This document shows positions 1-12,775 of a stretch of DNA of 64,000 nucleotides, one piece after another. The stretch is taken from the NCBI GenBank assembly GCA_030765045.1, contig CM060967.1:146955751-147019750 (forward strand), in the 5' to 3' direction. Under the pieces are notes generated by a model that did not search any database, was not told where the DNA came from, and saw only the letters and a list, made by a program, of their open reading frames with translations. The position numbers were made by a program, and so were the translations under genes. How positions within the stretch are numbered: position 1 is the stretch's first letter; every line of letters starts with the position of its first letter. The stretch is from Tenodera sinensis (taxonomy: Eukaryota; Arthropoda; Insecta; Mantodea; Mantidae).

Positions 1-279
1 TTGTGTTCAGACTAACATAATAGCAAAAGTTGAAGGCGCCACTATCGATTCTCGTATGTATAATCGAATAAGAAATACATAATTAAAATATTAGACACCA
101 GCGACAATAACATCAATGCAGAATATTAAAGACATGTTATAAATGCTTTAAACTTTACTCATGGTTGATCATGAGACTGCACAAAACGTAGAAGGGTCTT
201 TCTGGACAATTTTCGCCATGTAATCTCATTTTAGTGGTATTTACACAAAATGTAGATTTATTTTTGTAATAGGCAAAAC

Positions 280-315
<36 letters not shown>

Positions 316-2886
316 CTGCCTGAAAGTTGAATGGAAAATCCTACAATATTCGCGGAATTACCATGGGGAGTACCCTGGGGTTCTAATTGTATACAAACAA
401 GCACAATGCTACATTCCAAGAAAAAGGCTTGGCTGGAAAATGCACCAGCAAGAATCCTTGATTCTTCAGCACTGCTAATGAACAGTGAGGGTGATTGCGG
501 CCCGGAAGTTCGCGTGATTCATCAGGCGCTAATAAGACAAGGTATTTTTTAGAATTGGTGAATCCTCGCACGCATGCAAGCAGTCAACCTGCAAAACCAC
601 ATGCAGGATGGTTCTAGGTAAACTTTGGAATATACCGCCATGTACCAGCGTGTACCTTAAACCAAAATTGCTGGGATACAACTTCCTCGTCACGTTCCAA
701 TGCTGTTCATTGTTAGAGCTGAACAATATACCAAAATGCTGAGTGAAGGAGGCGAGCCTACAGTCTCTTTTAATGTCAAAAACCTCCTGGAAGAGGGGAA
801 GTTCTATTCGTTTTGATAAATCATAAGAATAGATAAAATCTTACTGCTCAGATGTAGATTTAGTTAAAGTACACCTTTATATCAAACAAAATTTGTTTTA
901 GTGCTCACAATTCCTAATATATTGCTTTTTATTAGTTTGGATTTTCAAACGCTGTACTTTTCTCAACTGCAAGTTGATATTTCTTTTTCTCCTTTCTTGC
1001 ATCCAGAAGGGTGTATATTATGAAAACAAAATATCTAATGCTCTTCCTAATGATCCTAAGGGAAAGGTTGATAATTTCAATATTTTTAAAATTGCTGCCA
1101 AAGAGTACCTATGCTCAAAGTCATTTTATTGTGCGCAAAATTATCTGAATGACAAATTATCCTGTTAATGCTTATGTAGCTCTGTAAGTAGTTTCGAGTG
1201 ACAAATAACTGTCAAATACATTTGATGCCTGTTCGCAAAATACTAAAACCTATGTTTATTGAAGAATTGACAATAGATGCTATTAATTGCTATCAAATAA
1301 CAAAATGATGAGACGGGGCAGAAAATGCTGTGAAAGTTCAAAACGAAGTTAAATTTGTATTTGTAAATACACATTGTGTTAGTGTTATAACTGAAGGGAA
1401 GATTTGACTTTTTTCTGAATTATTGCTGCTTTTTTTTTAGAATGTCTGTATATAATGTGTTTTTATGCTCAATATCCTAACGTTTATGTCCATAAATACT
1501 ATACTGCACATTTCCATTGACAGCTTCAATGTTCACGGGCCTTTATGACTACTCGCTGAACGCAAATTAATATAATCTAATATTCGAATTAAAAAGAAGT
1601 GCATAAAACAACAAGCTTTTGTAATTATAGTTTGTTGAAGAGTGAGTAGAGAAGTCACATAAATGCAATACATGAGATTTTCCCCCTTTTCTCTGGACTA
1701 ATAAAAAAGATGTCACTCAGTTATCAAAGTTGGTGTTGCAAGTACGCCTAATGTGGTGTTTCATGGTTTCTGAAATTTCAATTACTGGCATTTTAATTAA
1801 ATGTAATTTATGCATGATGTAACATTTCATTTTCTGCTTTTGTGTATTCTAGGTTTTTATATTGATAAGCGTCTTGTGAAAGTGGAAGTGTAAACACTTT
1901 CTAAAATTTTAATCATTCAGCCTGAAAGGTACCGCAGAAAAAGGAACTTCATATTGCATAAGATATATCATTAACGAATATAGAAATACAGATTATTTTA
2001 AAAATAGATTCATGACTGAAATATAGAGTATTGTCTTTGTAGATTAAAGTTCTTAATCAAAGATAAACATGCAATTTGTTACTGAAAACGTATAATATAG
2101 TTTTTATTGAAGCTGTATTTTTAAATGTTTTACTTTAACTTAAAACCAAAAGATTAAGAAAAATGCCTTTACATTATTTTTGAATGTGTGGTTCTAGAGC
2201 TATTCTATTTCAATGTAATCACCATCTTAAACTGCCATAGGTCCCATACAACCAAATTTCGCCTAATAGAGGGTTAAATATTTAATTTCCAGCAATGACT
2301 GAAGCCGCATATGCCCAGCATAAATAACATTGCTTCCCATTGGCACTGATACGCTGTTACAAACTATTCTAAGCTGTTCTATGAATTTAAAACAAAAGGC
2401 ATCTGATGTTGCAACATAAGTTGGATGTACTTCAAGATGAAGTTGACAGACAGTTTCATAACAAAAATGCGGCAGGTCTGCCTATTAGGATGACAAGGCC
2501 ACTTCGCATTTCTTAATGAAGGAGTGCATTGAGTGTGACGTAATAATCAAGACCTGACATCTCAATGTCTTCATCACTTGCATCTCTTTCTCTACTGCAG
2601 CGGACGTCACCATGCAAATGCAATGATTGGCCATGAAAAATTGCTTCATCACTTTTCCTTACGATGCTATAAAAATTGCATCGAAAGTCCCTGAATCAAA
2701 CAAACAATATTTTTGTAAAGGATCTTTGCATCTATTTGTCTATTTATCTATCTTTTAGCACGTTAAGAAACGAAATGCTGGAATAAATACAAACTTCATA
2801 CTTCATCCACGTGTATATTTTTATAATGACTCTTCTTCCCCAAAGAGACCTTTATGTAGAATTTTTTTTCTTTTTTATAGATTCGC
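1..2886. other. AT-rich DNA, no recognised gene
   Basis: No reading frame here resembles a known protein, and the open frames are short and overlap on both strands. The only distinct feature is a 31-base A run at 282-312. It could be the tail of an old retroposon, but no SINE or LINE body is recognisable beside it. Confidence 0.6.
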
Positions 2887-3112
<226 letters not shown>

Positions 3113-3204
3113 TTAGATGTAAATAATATATGCTTCAAGCATTAAACTGATATAAGAGATAAAGATTTTCAATTTTTTGTACGCAGCTTGTGAAGTCCTC
3201 TTTA

Positions 3205-3690
3205 GTTACTGAGCGAGATAGTTCCGCGATAACGTGTGAGGATCACATTAGGGAGGTCGTGGGTTCGACTCCTGTTGCCTTCCTGAACCATGGATTTTTT
3301 CGAGGTCCTCCCGGGTCACCAGGCGATTGGTGGAGAGGATAATTTCATCCGCCGAATTTCTCGCTCCTCCATTTCATTTCGCCGTCCTTTCAATCCAGTC
3401 TTTAAGGTTCGGAAGTGTTGGCGATGGGCGAGTTAGTGCTGCCATATGGGAGATTTGCCAACTGTGACTCCTGTTCTAGACGGATGGGTGGCGTTGTAGT
3501 AGTCAGGCCTGCCGGGGAGGAGGGGGCCGCTGTCGAAACTCATGTGGCTGGTGGCTGCTTGGTGAACCCTGGTGTCAAGATGAATTTTCAGCACACGTTA
3601 GGGACCCTTACTGTGCTCGCTGCTTGCCCGTGGAGCACTCCCATTCCATCGCTTCCTCCCAGAGGTCTGACATATGCAATAGCTTGCATA
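3205..3690 (+). mobile_element. tRNA-derived SINE with long GC-rich body (SINE-A)
   Basis: The tRNA-like head starts near 3209 with GAGCGAGATAGTTCCGCGAT (A box region), and the B box GGGTTCGACTCC lies at 3261-3272. These are the internal RNA polymerase III promoter elements expected of a SINE. The body carries a block shared with copies at 21.3, 40.6 and 52.4 kb (cctcccgggtcaccaggcga, then CCGAATTTC). The GC-rich part from 3400 to about 3670 resembles 21430-21540, including an ACTnCTGTTCT stretch, so the full element seems to be about 480 bp. The plus-strand frame inside it is not a host gene. Confidence 0.7.
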
Positions 3691-4080
3691 GACTTAGTGT
3701 ATATTCTAACTCTCTACATCTACCACTTTAGTTTATTGATCTTTTTATAGCAGGGAAACAATAACAAATGCACAAAAGCAAGCAAAATGTAAATCTTTTA
3801 AAATATAGAGCTTTTAAACTCAAACTCTTTTCACATTAACCTCTTCTAAAATCCCTTCTGTCATGTATTTGGATTTTGGAGTATCTAATGCAGTATACCT
3901 TTAATCATTACATGACCATTCCTTTTTCTTCTCTAAAACCATACTGAAAGTTTGTAATATCAAGAGAGGCATGTACAGTTCCCTGTAAACTCCTGTGCCA
4001 TACGCCGGAAATTGAACCTGGATCCTCCTGAATGCGAGTTATTTTGGCGCATCCCCGGTGGGTGTTTTTAAGAGAAAGAG

Positions 4081-4290
4081 TAACTATGACAGACACAAAA
4101 TTTAATGGCGGATAGCAGGAGGAGGTGGTCAACAGAAACTCCAGAGACTTGCCAGACCTGCTAAGTTGTATAGTTAAAGAACGTTGTAAAATTGCGCTGT
4201 AAAGCCCCCCATAAAATGTATTTGCACGACAGGAAAGAGAGGAGTAATGGTCGGGTATAAGTTGCCATTAAATTTGTGTCCACCATAATA
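4081..4290 (+). mobile_element. MITE-like element M1, copy 1
   Basis: The ends form an inverted repeat: TATGACAGACACAAAATTTA at the left (4084) and the complement of ATTAAATTTGTGTCCACCAT at the right (4267-4286). The right half, including ATTTGCACGACAGGAAAGAG and then AATGGTCGGGTAT, matches the reverse complement of 9739-9800. The same 200-bp sequence is therefore present twice in opposite orientations. It has no coding capacity. No target duplication could be fixed, and the superfamily is unknown. Confidence 0.65.
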
Positions 4291-4464
4291 TAAGTATCAC
4301 TGTGATCAAAATCTGTTTTTGGGAGATAGTATGATTTCATTACCTTTTCGTTATGTTGGCATAGCAGGTATATGAATTATCCCGTATTCATATCTACCAA
4401 CTTAATCTACCCTCCTATATTACGTACTTTTAAGGCCTAGGCCCCTAGCATTTTCACACCATTA

Positions 4465-5200
4465 AGGATAGACCGAAATGAAAACGGTGATTTTTTTAAA
4501 GTATTAAAGTTAGAGACTTAATTTTTTGCACAGTCATCACTAGCAACTAAAAAAATGTGTGTACCAAATTTCATTCCAATATCTAATCTCATTCCTGATA
4601 CATTAATTTATATCAATTTTATTGGATATGATCAGAATCTATCTTTTTCAACAGATGCTGAACAACAGAACTGATTTTTTTTTAAACTTGTATCTATTAC
4701 CTTTGTAACAAATTAAAGAAAGGAAACTTTGATATAGTGGATAGTTTTTCTTAAACCTTTTTAATACCGTAAGGTTTAAAAATCTCATAAAACAGCGCAT
4801 TATTATACTAATTATTTTTTTAAAATAAGGTGTAAACAATATCAAAATTCCAAACGGACTTTTTTACCCATGTTCCGAACTATATTGGAAAAAAAATAGA
4901 TCTTTAGCTAGATTTTCGTGGGGGAAGATATATTTTGAATACGAGAAAGTAACAAAAAATCATTTCCGAGAAAAATGAGTTTAAAGTTGAAATGGGAGGT
5001 GCGGACATGCCTAATTAAAAGGCAGAGGCAGAAACGCACCACTTTAAAAATGGCGTTAAAACTGTATTCCCCCTCCCTAGGAGATTAAAACTTCGCAGAT
5101 ATATTATTTAAGGTATAGCGCATCTTTTGCAATAAAAATCCAAAAATCTATTTTTTGACCAAACAAGGCTAAAATATCACTACGGTGTTCCCTTAAACAT
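4465..5200 (+). repeat. Possible dispersed repeat R3, copy 1 (diverged)
   Basis: AT-rich non-coding DNA sharing ordered short blocks with 6950-7790. Examples are GTACCAAATTTCATTCC against gtacaaagtttcaagg, GCACCACTTTAAAAATGGCG against gcagcacttttaaaatggct, and AAATCTATTTTTTGACCA against atttcgtatttttgacca. The block order is the same in both, so an old repeat family is likely, but AT-richness makes the alignment uncertain. Confidence 0.4.
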
Positions 5201-6430
5201 AGCAATATTTTTATTAATACAGATATAAAATATAATCAGACCAACTTGTTGATTTTTACTACCTCAGTATACTGTCCTGTTATTTGTGTTGTATACGTAG
5301 GTAATAATTTAAAAGAATAAAGCACTTGAATTAGTCCAAATTTTGTTGTAATGACGAACGAAGATATCAAGCAGAGTCACTGAACCTTAATACACGTTTC
5401 ACGAGATAAACAGAGTAGGGCGTGCCCAAATAAAAAATTATCCATAGTAATCGTGGCGGCTAACTTAAACGAGTGTGTCAATTCTGAAAGCGAAGAAAAT
5501 TGGAAAATAGGCTGTACTTCTCTCATACCTGAGATACGAAAGATGATATGTTTAATATGTGCTAATTATGTTTGACCATCAAGACTTCTCGGAAAGATGA
5601 ATTGTTTCAAGGTTAATATTTTACATAATTCATACACCATATTAAATTATAAATTATCTCCCAAAAATTGCATGCAATTCACGTATGTTAAGTGTTTTTA
5701 CTAATCCTTGTAAATTGAAAAGACAAGACTGCAATGTACTATTTTGTATGAGTTGAACATTTGTAGAAGTTTTAAATAAAATCCATTCTTACAGCGAACG
5801 TTTATACCTACAGCGCATCCATCTTGTGTATGTGTGTGCATCTCATAGAGTGGAAATTGAAGCCGCAAGGCATTTACTTCTGTAGTATGAATATAAATAA
5901 ACAATAAATAAATAAGGAGATGAATATTTTGATAATGATAAATAAAATAGAACAATGATGCCATACAAATAGTTTGGTCACAGGTGAATAGGTGCGTTCA
6001 AGATTTCACTATGATGATCGAGTTGGATTACGTAAGAGGCATGTATGAAAGGAAAGTTTTAGAGCATTACGATACACCTATTGGTTTTTGTTGTTGATTC
6101 GTTTCCATCTGCTGCATATGGCATTTGCTTGTTATCTCCCCATTACGCATCAATGGTTCATAAGTTACGTGCGAGCATCGTTAAATCCTGCTTCATCATT
6201 TCCTGTTCGTCAGATCTCCAATTTCTTACATGCTTCCTTCATATGGATTGGTTTAGTACTCAGTCTTACTGCTATAACCACTATCTCGACAGAAGTAATT
6301 GCAAAATGAAATTTCCTGCCTGGAATAGGTAGATGATACGTTTTTGCTGCAGTCTTTACCTCTTTAGCTCAGAACTTGCTCAGTTTTGCCCAATCAAAAG
6401 ATGTAAGCTGCAACAATACGAATATATAAA
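5201..6430. other. AT-rich DNA, no recognised gene
   Basis: Two overlapping plus-strand frames of 73 and 83 codons near 6081-6332 show no family signature and share the same bases in different frames, so neither is credible. A short AATA-rich patch lies at 5890-5915. Nothing else is distinct. Confidence 0.55.
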
Positions 6431-6432
6431 AA

Positions 6433-6897
6433 TCTGATGTGTTGCAGTCACGTGACTTTCTCCTCTCTTGTACTAACCATTCTTACAAACTCTTATTCCT
6501 ATATCTTCGTGTTAGTTGAGATAAACATTTGTAGAAATTATCCTATTGTTTATTTCCTTGTAGGTGCCAGGGGAATACGTGAATACAGTAGGCTTTGAGC
6601 GATAGTCAAATCTTTTAAAGCCTTCAAATTCCGTTCTCTTTGCAGGTTAGCCTATAAAAAATGAATAACGATGTGCAACTTGACAGAAGTATAAGCTCTC
6701 CAGAGCTCGCACAAATAACAAGTCATATCTCCGAAATGGTTCACTCTAAAACAACAAAATTATTTAGACATAAATTGTGTGTTTTAGCAAGATCTACATT
6801 TTTTGTTGAGTAATATTTGGTCAATCTCTTACAGTTTACCAGTTATGCAAAAATCATTCAGAGTAAATACGACTACAGGGGCTATAGCCAGAAAGGG
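6433..6897 (+). mobile_element. R1 element, 3'-truncated copy
   Basis: Begins with the R1 5' end TCTGATGTGTTGCAGTCACG preceded by an A run. It continues through the conserved parts: the CTTATTCCTATATCTTCGTG block, the TGTAGGTGCCAGGGGAATA block, the TCTCCGAAATGGTTCACTCT block and the CAGTTATGCAAAAATCATTC block. It breaks off after GGGGCTATAGCCAGAAA, so the microsatellite and the 3' foldback are missing. Confidence 0.85.
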
Positions 6898-6949
6898 ATA
6901 TTGCGAAATAAGTGGCAAATGATTGTTTGGCACTTGAATATGGCTGGTT

Positions 6950-7790
6950 TGGTTTTAAGGGAGGGCTCTACTTGACGTTGAAAATTCTTTATTTTTTATC
7001 CAATTTGCACGTATTTTGAGAGCTTATTAGAGTAGTAAAAATTAAGATGTGTACCCAATTTGAGGTTATTATGATGCATAGTTTTAATTATTTTAATAAT
7101 TAAGTAAAATAATTGGGTATATTTAAAAAGTCCCTCCCATCACAATATTTAAATAATTTCTTTGATACTTTCAAATTCACTACTTATAGGTATACAGATA
7201 AAAGTTTCTTTGAGTAACATTCTGAGTTTAATTTTAAAAATCACAAATATATATTTTAAAACATCTTACCATTTCAAAATATTTAATATTTTTCACTATT
7301 TTAGACTTTGATACACAGTCTTTTTACTGAAGTAGTGCAGAGATTTTATGCCCATAGCAAACTTTATACACAAAAACATGTTAACATATTGTATGTACAA
7401 AGTTTCAAGGAGATCTGGATTAAATTGCGACGTGTGAAGCATTTTGACTGGTAAAATATATTGTTTTGACAAAAATTAGTTTTTCGGTAAAAACTAACAT
7501 TCAATAAATTTCACGGAAGATGGCAGTAGCATCTGCTATGTCAATGTCTTTTCGTACACTGACCTCATCAGGAGCGAAATTCAACATAAAAATCCGAAAT
7601 AAGTTGTACTGCTTCTCTAATTAGTGGGTGGGCGAAACCTATGTGCAGCACTTTTAAAATGGCTGTGTATGGAAAATAATTATTTCATTGTGTGGGGAAG
7701 TATTATAGCATGATATTATGACAGAATCCAAATTTCGTATTTTTGACCATTTTGGTTAAAAACTATATAGGAATCCAAGAATCTGAAAAA
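6950..7790 (+). repeat. Possible dispersed repeat R3, copy 2 (diverged)
   Basis: Partner of 4465-5200, with shared blocks in the same order. The left end AAGGGAGGGCTCTAC is loosely complementary to the right end of copy 1 (CTACGGTGTTCCCTT), which would suit terminal inverted repeats, but this compares ends of two different copies and is weak. Confidence 0.38.
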
Positions 7791-9235
7791 GCCAGTCAGG
7801 TGTCGTACGTAACTCATATATGACATCACATATTACTGTTTTGGTCATAGAATTCCTTCCTGTGTTTCGCTAAATGAGATTGAACAGTGGTAAAGGAAGT
7901 GATTGCGACTGATAAGGGGAAGACATGAGCGCTTCACTAGCGTACAGAGAAATATTAGGTAGTGTTATAAAATTGCTCTCGGCGAATAAAATGTCCAATA
8001 AATATGGTACAAAGAGGATGATATTGACAGTAGTGTAGCATCACTGTGGAGCACCCTATGAAGCTTCCTAGAGGTCAAAAACCACACTTGGGTGAAGAAG
8101 AGACCTTAGGAAGAAAATTCTTAAAAAAGTAATGACACAGTGCCCTTAACCTGGTTTTAAACAGGGCAATATGATCAGTAATATATAGTTTTACCAGACC
8201 AAAACCTGGGAGAATGTGATTGGAATTTGCATTGTTAATCAAGAGTCTTTTCAAATTACTACACATAAGGTCAAGGCTATCTTTTAGTGTTAATTATAAT
8301 TGCTAACGTACTGACTGCTTATTTCACATATTTCAATGTTTGAACTCCACGTCTCTCTTCGTGCAGTTATTCTAAACAGTTGGCTGCTTTTTTCACAAGC
8401 TATGTTTTTCATCGACCGCTTTTCTTCCGACACGAACAATGCAGCAAACATTCATTGTTAATGAATTATTCTAACTTGCACAACAAACAACTGATCTTTG
8501 TTCTACCACGAGTGCTGATATAGTGTGATTTATACAGAACTGACACAAAATTATTGAACAAATTGGAAACAACTGGATCTCAGGTAAATGGAAAAGGTAC
8601 ATCGTTTATCTAGGCTGCCTAAGTTATTGTTGACGAAACGGTACCACTAAAGAGGTTACCCCGAAAGTCATTATGATGTTTGTAGCAGGAGACCATATGA
8701 GTACACTCAATGTGTCAAGAGAGATACAAATGGGCATCAAAATATAAGCAACCATCAGAAATACTACAAAAATAAGGAATAAACAATAAACATCTGGGTA
8801 TCTCCCAACGGTTCTACTTCATTTGACGTCAAAAACTGTTCACTAAGTGAATTTCCACTTGAATAATTGAAAAAAGAAATGTGTTAGTTCTACATAAACC
8901 ACTCTGTAGAACCGAAAGCCAACACAAGGTATGCTTCAACTTGAAATTCTCTCCTCTCATTGGCGAGCAGAAAGGGAACATGGGAGAATCACTTAACAGC
9001 GGGTGTATTGTTATCTTTTTAATAAGATGTAGGTTAATTTACACTGTAAATTACACAGCGAGTGAAAACTACGCTTTTTCCTATTATCATTATATTAGAT
9101 TCATTGTGTTGGAGATTTAATCTTATCATAAAATCAGAAGATTATGTTTGCAGTTTTCAGTGTTTCTAGTATTAACTGATATGTTGGATGTGTTAAGCGT
9201 TTTCAGTTCAAGCCATACGAGCCATCGTTTAAAAC
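7791..9235. other. No recognised gene or repeat
   Basis: Moderately AT-rich DNA with only short open frames (up to 79 codons at 8881-9120) that lack any known motif. No internal repetition was seen. Confidence 0.5.
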
Positions 9236-9237
9236 TA

Positions 9238-9548
9238 AACCCCAGCGCTACAGCCCATGAAGGGCCAAGGCTTGCCGCCCAGCCGCTGCGTCCCCCACTA
9301 TAGACATCATTGGCCAGTTATATGGCCTTCTCGACCTGGGGTCACTACCTCCCCCTCAAGTAGCTCCTCAATTGGTCCCCCTGGGACCTAACGAGGCTGA
9401 GTGCACCCCATGCCAGACCTCCCAGGGGGGGGGGGGGGGAGGAATCCGCATGCTAGTACCGGGGACCGAACTCGGGTCCTCCGCGCCAGAGGCAAGTGCG
9501 CTACCAACTGCGCTACGGAGGCGGTCTACCCATCCTTTACCTCATCTT
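9238..9548 (-). mobile_element. tRNA-derived SINE (SINE-C), copy 1
   Basis: Read on the minus strand, the head starts near 9525 with CTCCGTAGCGCAGTTGGTAG, an excellent A box, and continues to GAGTTCGGTCCC, an intact B box near 9468-9479. The body then contains a G/C run (9424-9441) and a block with cccctgggacctaacgaggc (plus strand) that recurs at 58040-58080. The head is tRNA-like, but the pairing I can draw does not make a convincing functional tRNA. Confidence 0.75.
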
Positions 9549-9738
9549 AATCCTCTGGGCTATTTAAATCGCTTCCGTTAAGCTGGCTTAGACAACAATA
9601 TATAAACAGGTTTAGGAGTTACAAGACTGGCACATGTGGCAAAATTATTCATGCAACAGAGTGTTAAATGAAAATAAGATAACTTAGGACGAGAGTAATT
9701 CATTCTAGTTTTGAACTTCTCCTAAATTGAAGTACGTT

Positions 9739-9930
9739 TTGTGGCAGACGCAAAATTTAACGGCGGCTGATACCTGACCATTATTCTATTTCCTGTTGTG
9801 CAAATAAATTCTTTGGGCGCAAATGATATATCATCGGCTTTACAGTGTAATTTCACAAGTGCACAACACCGCAAGGCGTGGCAATCCTATGATAGGAGCC
9901 ACTCGCCATCAAACTTTGCGTTAGCCATAA
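9739..9930 (-). mobile_element. MITE-like element M1, copy 2
   Basis: Inverted ends are TGGCAGACGCAAAATTTAAC (from 9742) and the complement of GTTTGATGGCGA near 9906-9928 (plus strand cgccatcaaactttgcgtta). The interior matches copy 1 at 4.1 kb in the opposite orientation, for example the complement of TATTTGCACAACAGGAAATA. Confidence 0.65.
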
Positions 9931-10619
9931 GTAAATTAGAATTAAATAAATAGCTATTTGCACTGTGAAGTTTTGAAATTCTCTTGTATAATCTATATTA
10001 ATAAATAATTTATTGTAATACAATATTAATGGAATTAATAACACAAAAGATAATTTATGACAAGAGAAAACAAATATAAAAATACTTCACGAACGTGACA
10101 AACTAGCACAGATATCAGTTTCATCTACAGCTGTGCTCACAGAATCAGCCTCAAATTTCCCATGATTATATTTGTTGTATAACGTAACATATCCTTCACC
10201 AGGGAAGCTAATCGTAACGGAATTCCACGTGTAATATTACACTGACCGCAGACACTATAATATAGCCTTTCTTTCGTTTTCACTCTCCTCATAAAATTCC
10301 CCGATTATTCACTCACTTGCACTCCCATGACGATATCTTCCACTTTCTCCGTTACACGTTTTCTCATCAAGCATATCCTGGACCATTACGCATGGATATC
10401 TTTCCTTCCTTTTTGCTCCAGGATCTTGCGTGAAATGAGCATAACGTTCTTCCGGAAACTGTTGTGTAAACATCTTACTTCCTTTTCCGACAGTGCATTG
10501 GCACCGAATGTGTAAGAGAACACATGGACACTAGCATTTGTTTCATATTTTGCAGCAACTAAAGAATCCTCCATTTATCAGTCATATATATTAAATTACC
10601 CTGCTGTACAAGGAATAGC

Positions 10620-10770
10620 TATCATCGCCTGTCTCTACATTCGAGAGGTCAGCGTTCTAACTTCTCGACCCAGCAGTCCCGGGTTCGATTTCCAGTTGGG
10701 AATGGGAACTGTTCTTTAACCCCTATCTCCACAGTGTGTGGAAGTATGAATTTGGGAGCGAACGTGGGTG
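10620..10770 (+). mobile_element. Probable SINE head with B box
   Basis: A GGGTTCGATTTCCAG B box (from 10681) follows a tRNA-like stretch containing GAGAGGTCAGCGTTCTAACT. The downstream 80 bases look like a short SINE body. Part of the head resembles the 43.5-kb element, but the match is loose. Confidence 0.5.
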
Positions 10771-10985
10771 TTTTAATGCTAAAAACCATAAAAATAAACG
10801 TTAACAAATTCTAAAGTTCAGTGAGCAATAATACTCATCAGTTGTTTCTCAAATCTAAGCCCCCGTTATAACCAAAGAAGTTAAAAGTTAATGAAACAAT
10901 TTAAAAAAGTTATTTTGGGATGCTAGCTTCCTAGAAAAAAGTGATAAAAGAGAAATAGAATTTTATAATTATCCTAGGAGTGTTT

Positions 10986-11498
10986 TTACTTTCTCTACTA
11001 CGTAAGCTACCCTTTACATGGAAAAATCCTTGGAAATTTGTATTTTCTTTAAAATGGCTCTAATGATTTTGATTGAAATACCTGAGATATTTTATGTCAA
11101 ATTGAAATGTGTATCTTGAATTTTTTTTTGCTGCAGCCCATATAGTCCTGTTTACCCTTGATGACTTTTGAGATAGACCAAATATTGCTGTACAAAAAAC
11201 GTAGATCTATATCTACGTATTGTGGAGTAAACCACTTCGGCGATATTCCTTGTTATTTGTGTGACTTTTGAGATACTTAAACTTTCGTCAAAAGGGAACG
11301 GAATTTGAAAGCTTTAAAAGATTTGCCTATCGCTCAAAGTCTACAGTATTCCCATATTCTCCTTGTACCTACAAGAAGATAATAAGATTATTTCTGCAAA
11401 TGTTTATCTCAACTAACACGAAAAAGATATAGGAACAATAGTTTGTATATATGGTTAGTACAAGAGCACAGAAAGTCATGTGAGTGCAACATATCAGA
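10986..11498 (-). mobile_element. R1 element, internally deleted copy
   Basis: Reverse orientation. The 3' terminus ACTTTCTCTACTACGTA is at the left edge and the 5' terminus (complement of TCTGATATGTTGCACTCACA) at the right. The 3' terminus joins directly to AGCTACCCTTTACATGG, so the ~250 bp that would hold the microsatellite and the half-foldback is absent. Both outer ends are kept, which supports these as real element ends. Confidence 0.85.
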
Positions 11499-11984
11499 TT
11501 TTCTGGAGTTGATGTGTCTTCCAGAGTTTGGGAGCCACCTGCCCATACTTTTAGGACGGTTTTTTATGTAGGAATATATTGTACTACTCCCAAAAAGTTT
11601 CCTACAAACCTTTAATAATGCCCTATACATAATTAGTAACGGTTTCAGCATAGAATCAATTCTAATTTGATTTAAAATTCAAAAAGCATGTCTTAAATCT
11701 ATGTAAAACTGCCCTGAAGGCAAATGGAGGATATTCTGATGAATCGAAAGTGTAGAAAACAACCATGGTATAAATTTGAATTACAAATTTTTGCAGATAG
11801 ACAAGATTTTGTTATAACGTTGTATTATGTCGTGGAAAGTTGCTATATGTTTAAATAGAAGTAGTGTCTTTAAATTCTATGCTCTTTGTTTTAGCATAGG
11901 AAAAGAATACAAATAGCAGCCATCGGGTTCAGAAAAGCATATTTTAAAATTAAACTAATAAAAAGGAATATTTTGGAAACGAAT

Positions 11985-12775
11985 AACTTTCCAAAAATAT
12001 TATTTCACTCAATCTTCAACAAGATCTATATTTTCTGTTAGTAAGATTTTGTATACTTTTAGCGGTTTTCCAGGTATACGAAAACCATTCAGAATGACGA
12101 TCATTTTGTAAGCTATTTATAGGGTATTCAAGACATAGACTCATTTTACTTGTTATGCAAACATCTTAAACTTGTATTTTAATAATGATCGTTGTAGTCA
12201 CTTTGATAAATAAAAAAGAACAAAGGGGGTAACATCCTCTTTGTTTGAGGGGCAAACGAATAGCTACTTAGCACTTCAAAAGTGTAGTTAGTTGGAAATG
12301 ATGATGATCTTGGAAATGGTTAACACCATAAAATGTGTTTTTGACATAAAATATGCGCTTTAATTATGTCTATATTTGTTGTACAATAAGGTTGTCTATT
12401 TCTTATGGATTACTTATCATACAAAATGAACCATTCGAAGAAAATGCATTTATCTTAAACATACAATATTTTAATCGCAATTGCAAAGGCCATTTTTTGA
12501 CAAATGAACATTTTTTAAAAATTTTCCTATAAGGGGTAGTTTGGGGTGGGTGAACTTTCTTGAAAATATTCGTGTCGCATCCTAGGGCGACACTGACTTA
12601 AATAAGTGTGGTGTTTAATAGACGTTTCGTTTCTGAATTATGCTGTTTAAACACAATACACTCCCACACAGACACAGAGAGAGGGGGGGGGGAGAGAAAT
12701 AGAGAGGAATATTTTTCGAAAAATCTAATTTTTGGGAGAAATGCAATATTTCCTCTCTTCTCAGTTTCTCTAGAG
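11985..12775 (+). mobile_element. R1 element, old diverged copy
   Basis: Recognisable blocks are AACAAGATCTATATTTTCTG (12008), CCAGGTATACGAAAACCATTC (near 12070), AGGGGTAGTTTGGGGTGGG (12531) and TTCGTGTCGCATCCT (12568). A degenerate CACACAGACACAGAGAG tract (12665) sits where other copies carry (CA)n, and a decayed foldback TTTCCTCTCTTCTCAGTTTCTC follows (12746). About 250 bp of unrelated DNA interrupts the middle. The 208-codon frame starting at 12608 runs out of this repeat and is not a gene. Confidence 0.6.

Noticed and set aside
3415..3750. 111-codon plus frame as a gene
   Set aside because: It lies in the long body of SINE-A and then runs into AT-rich flank.
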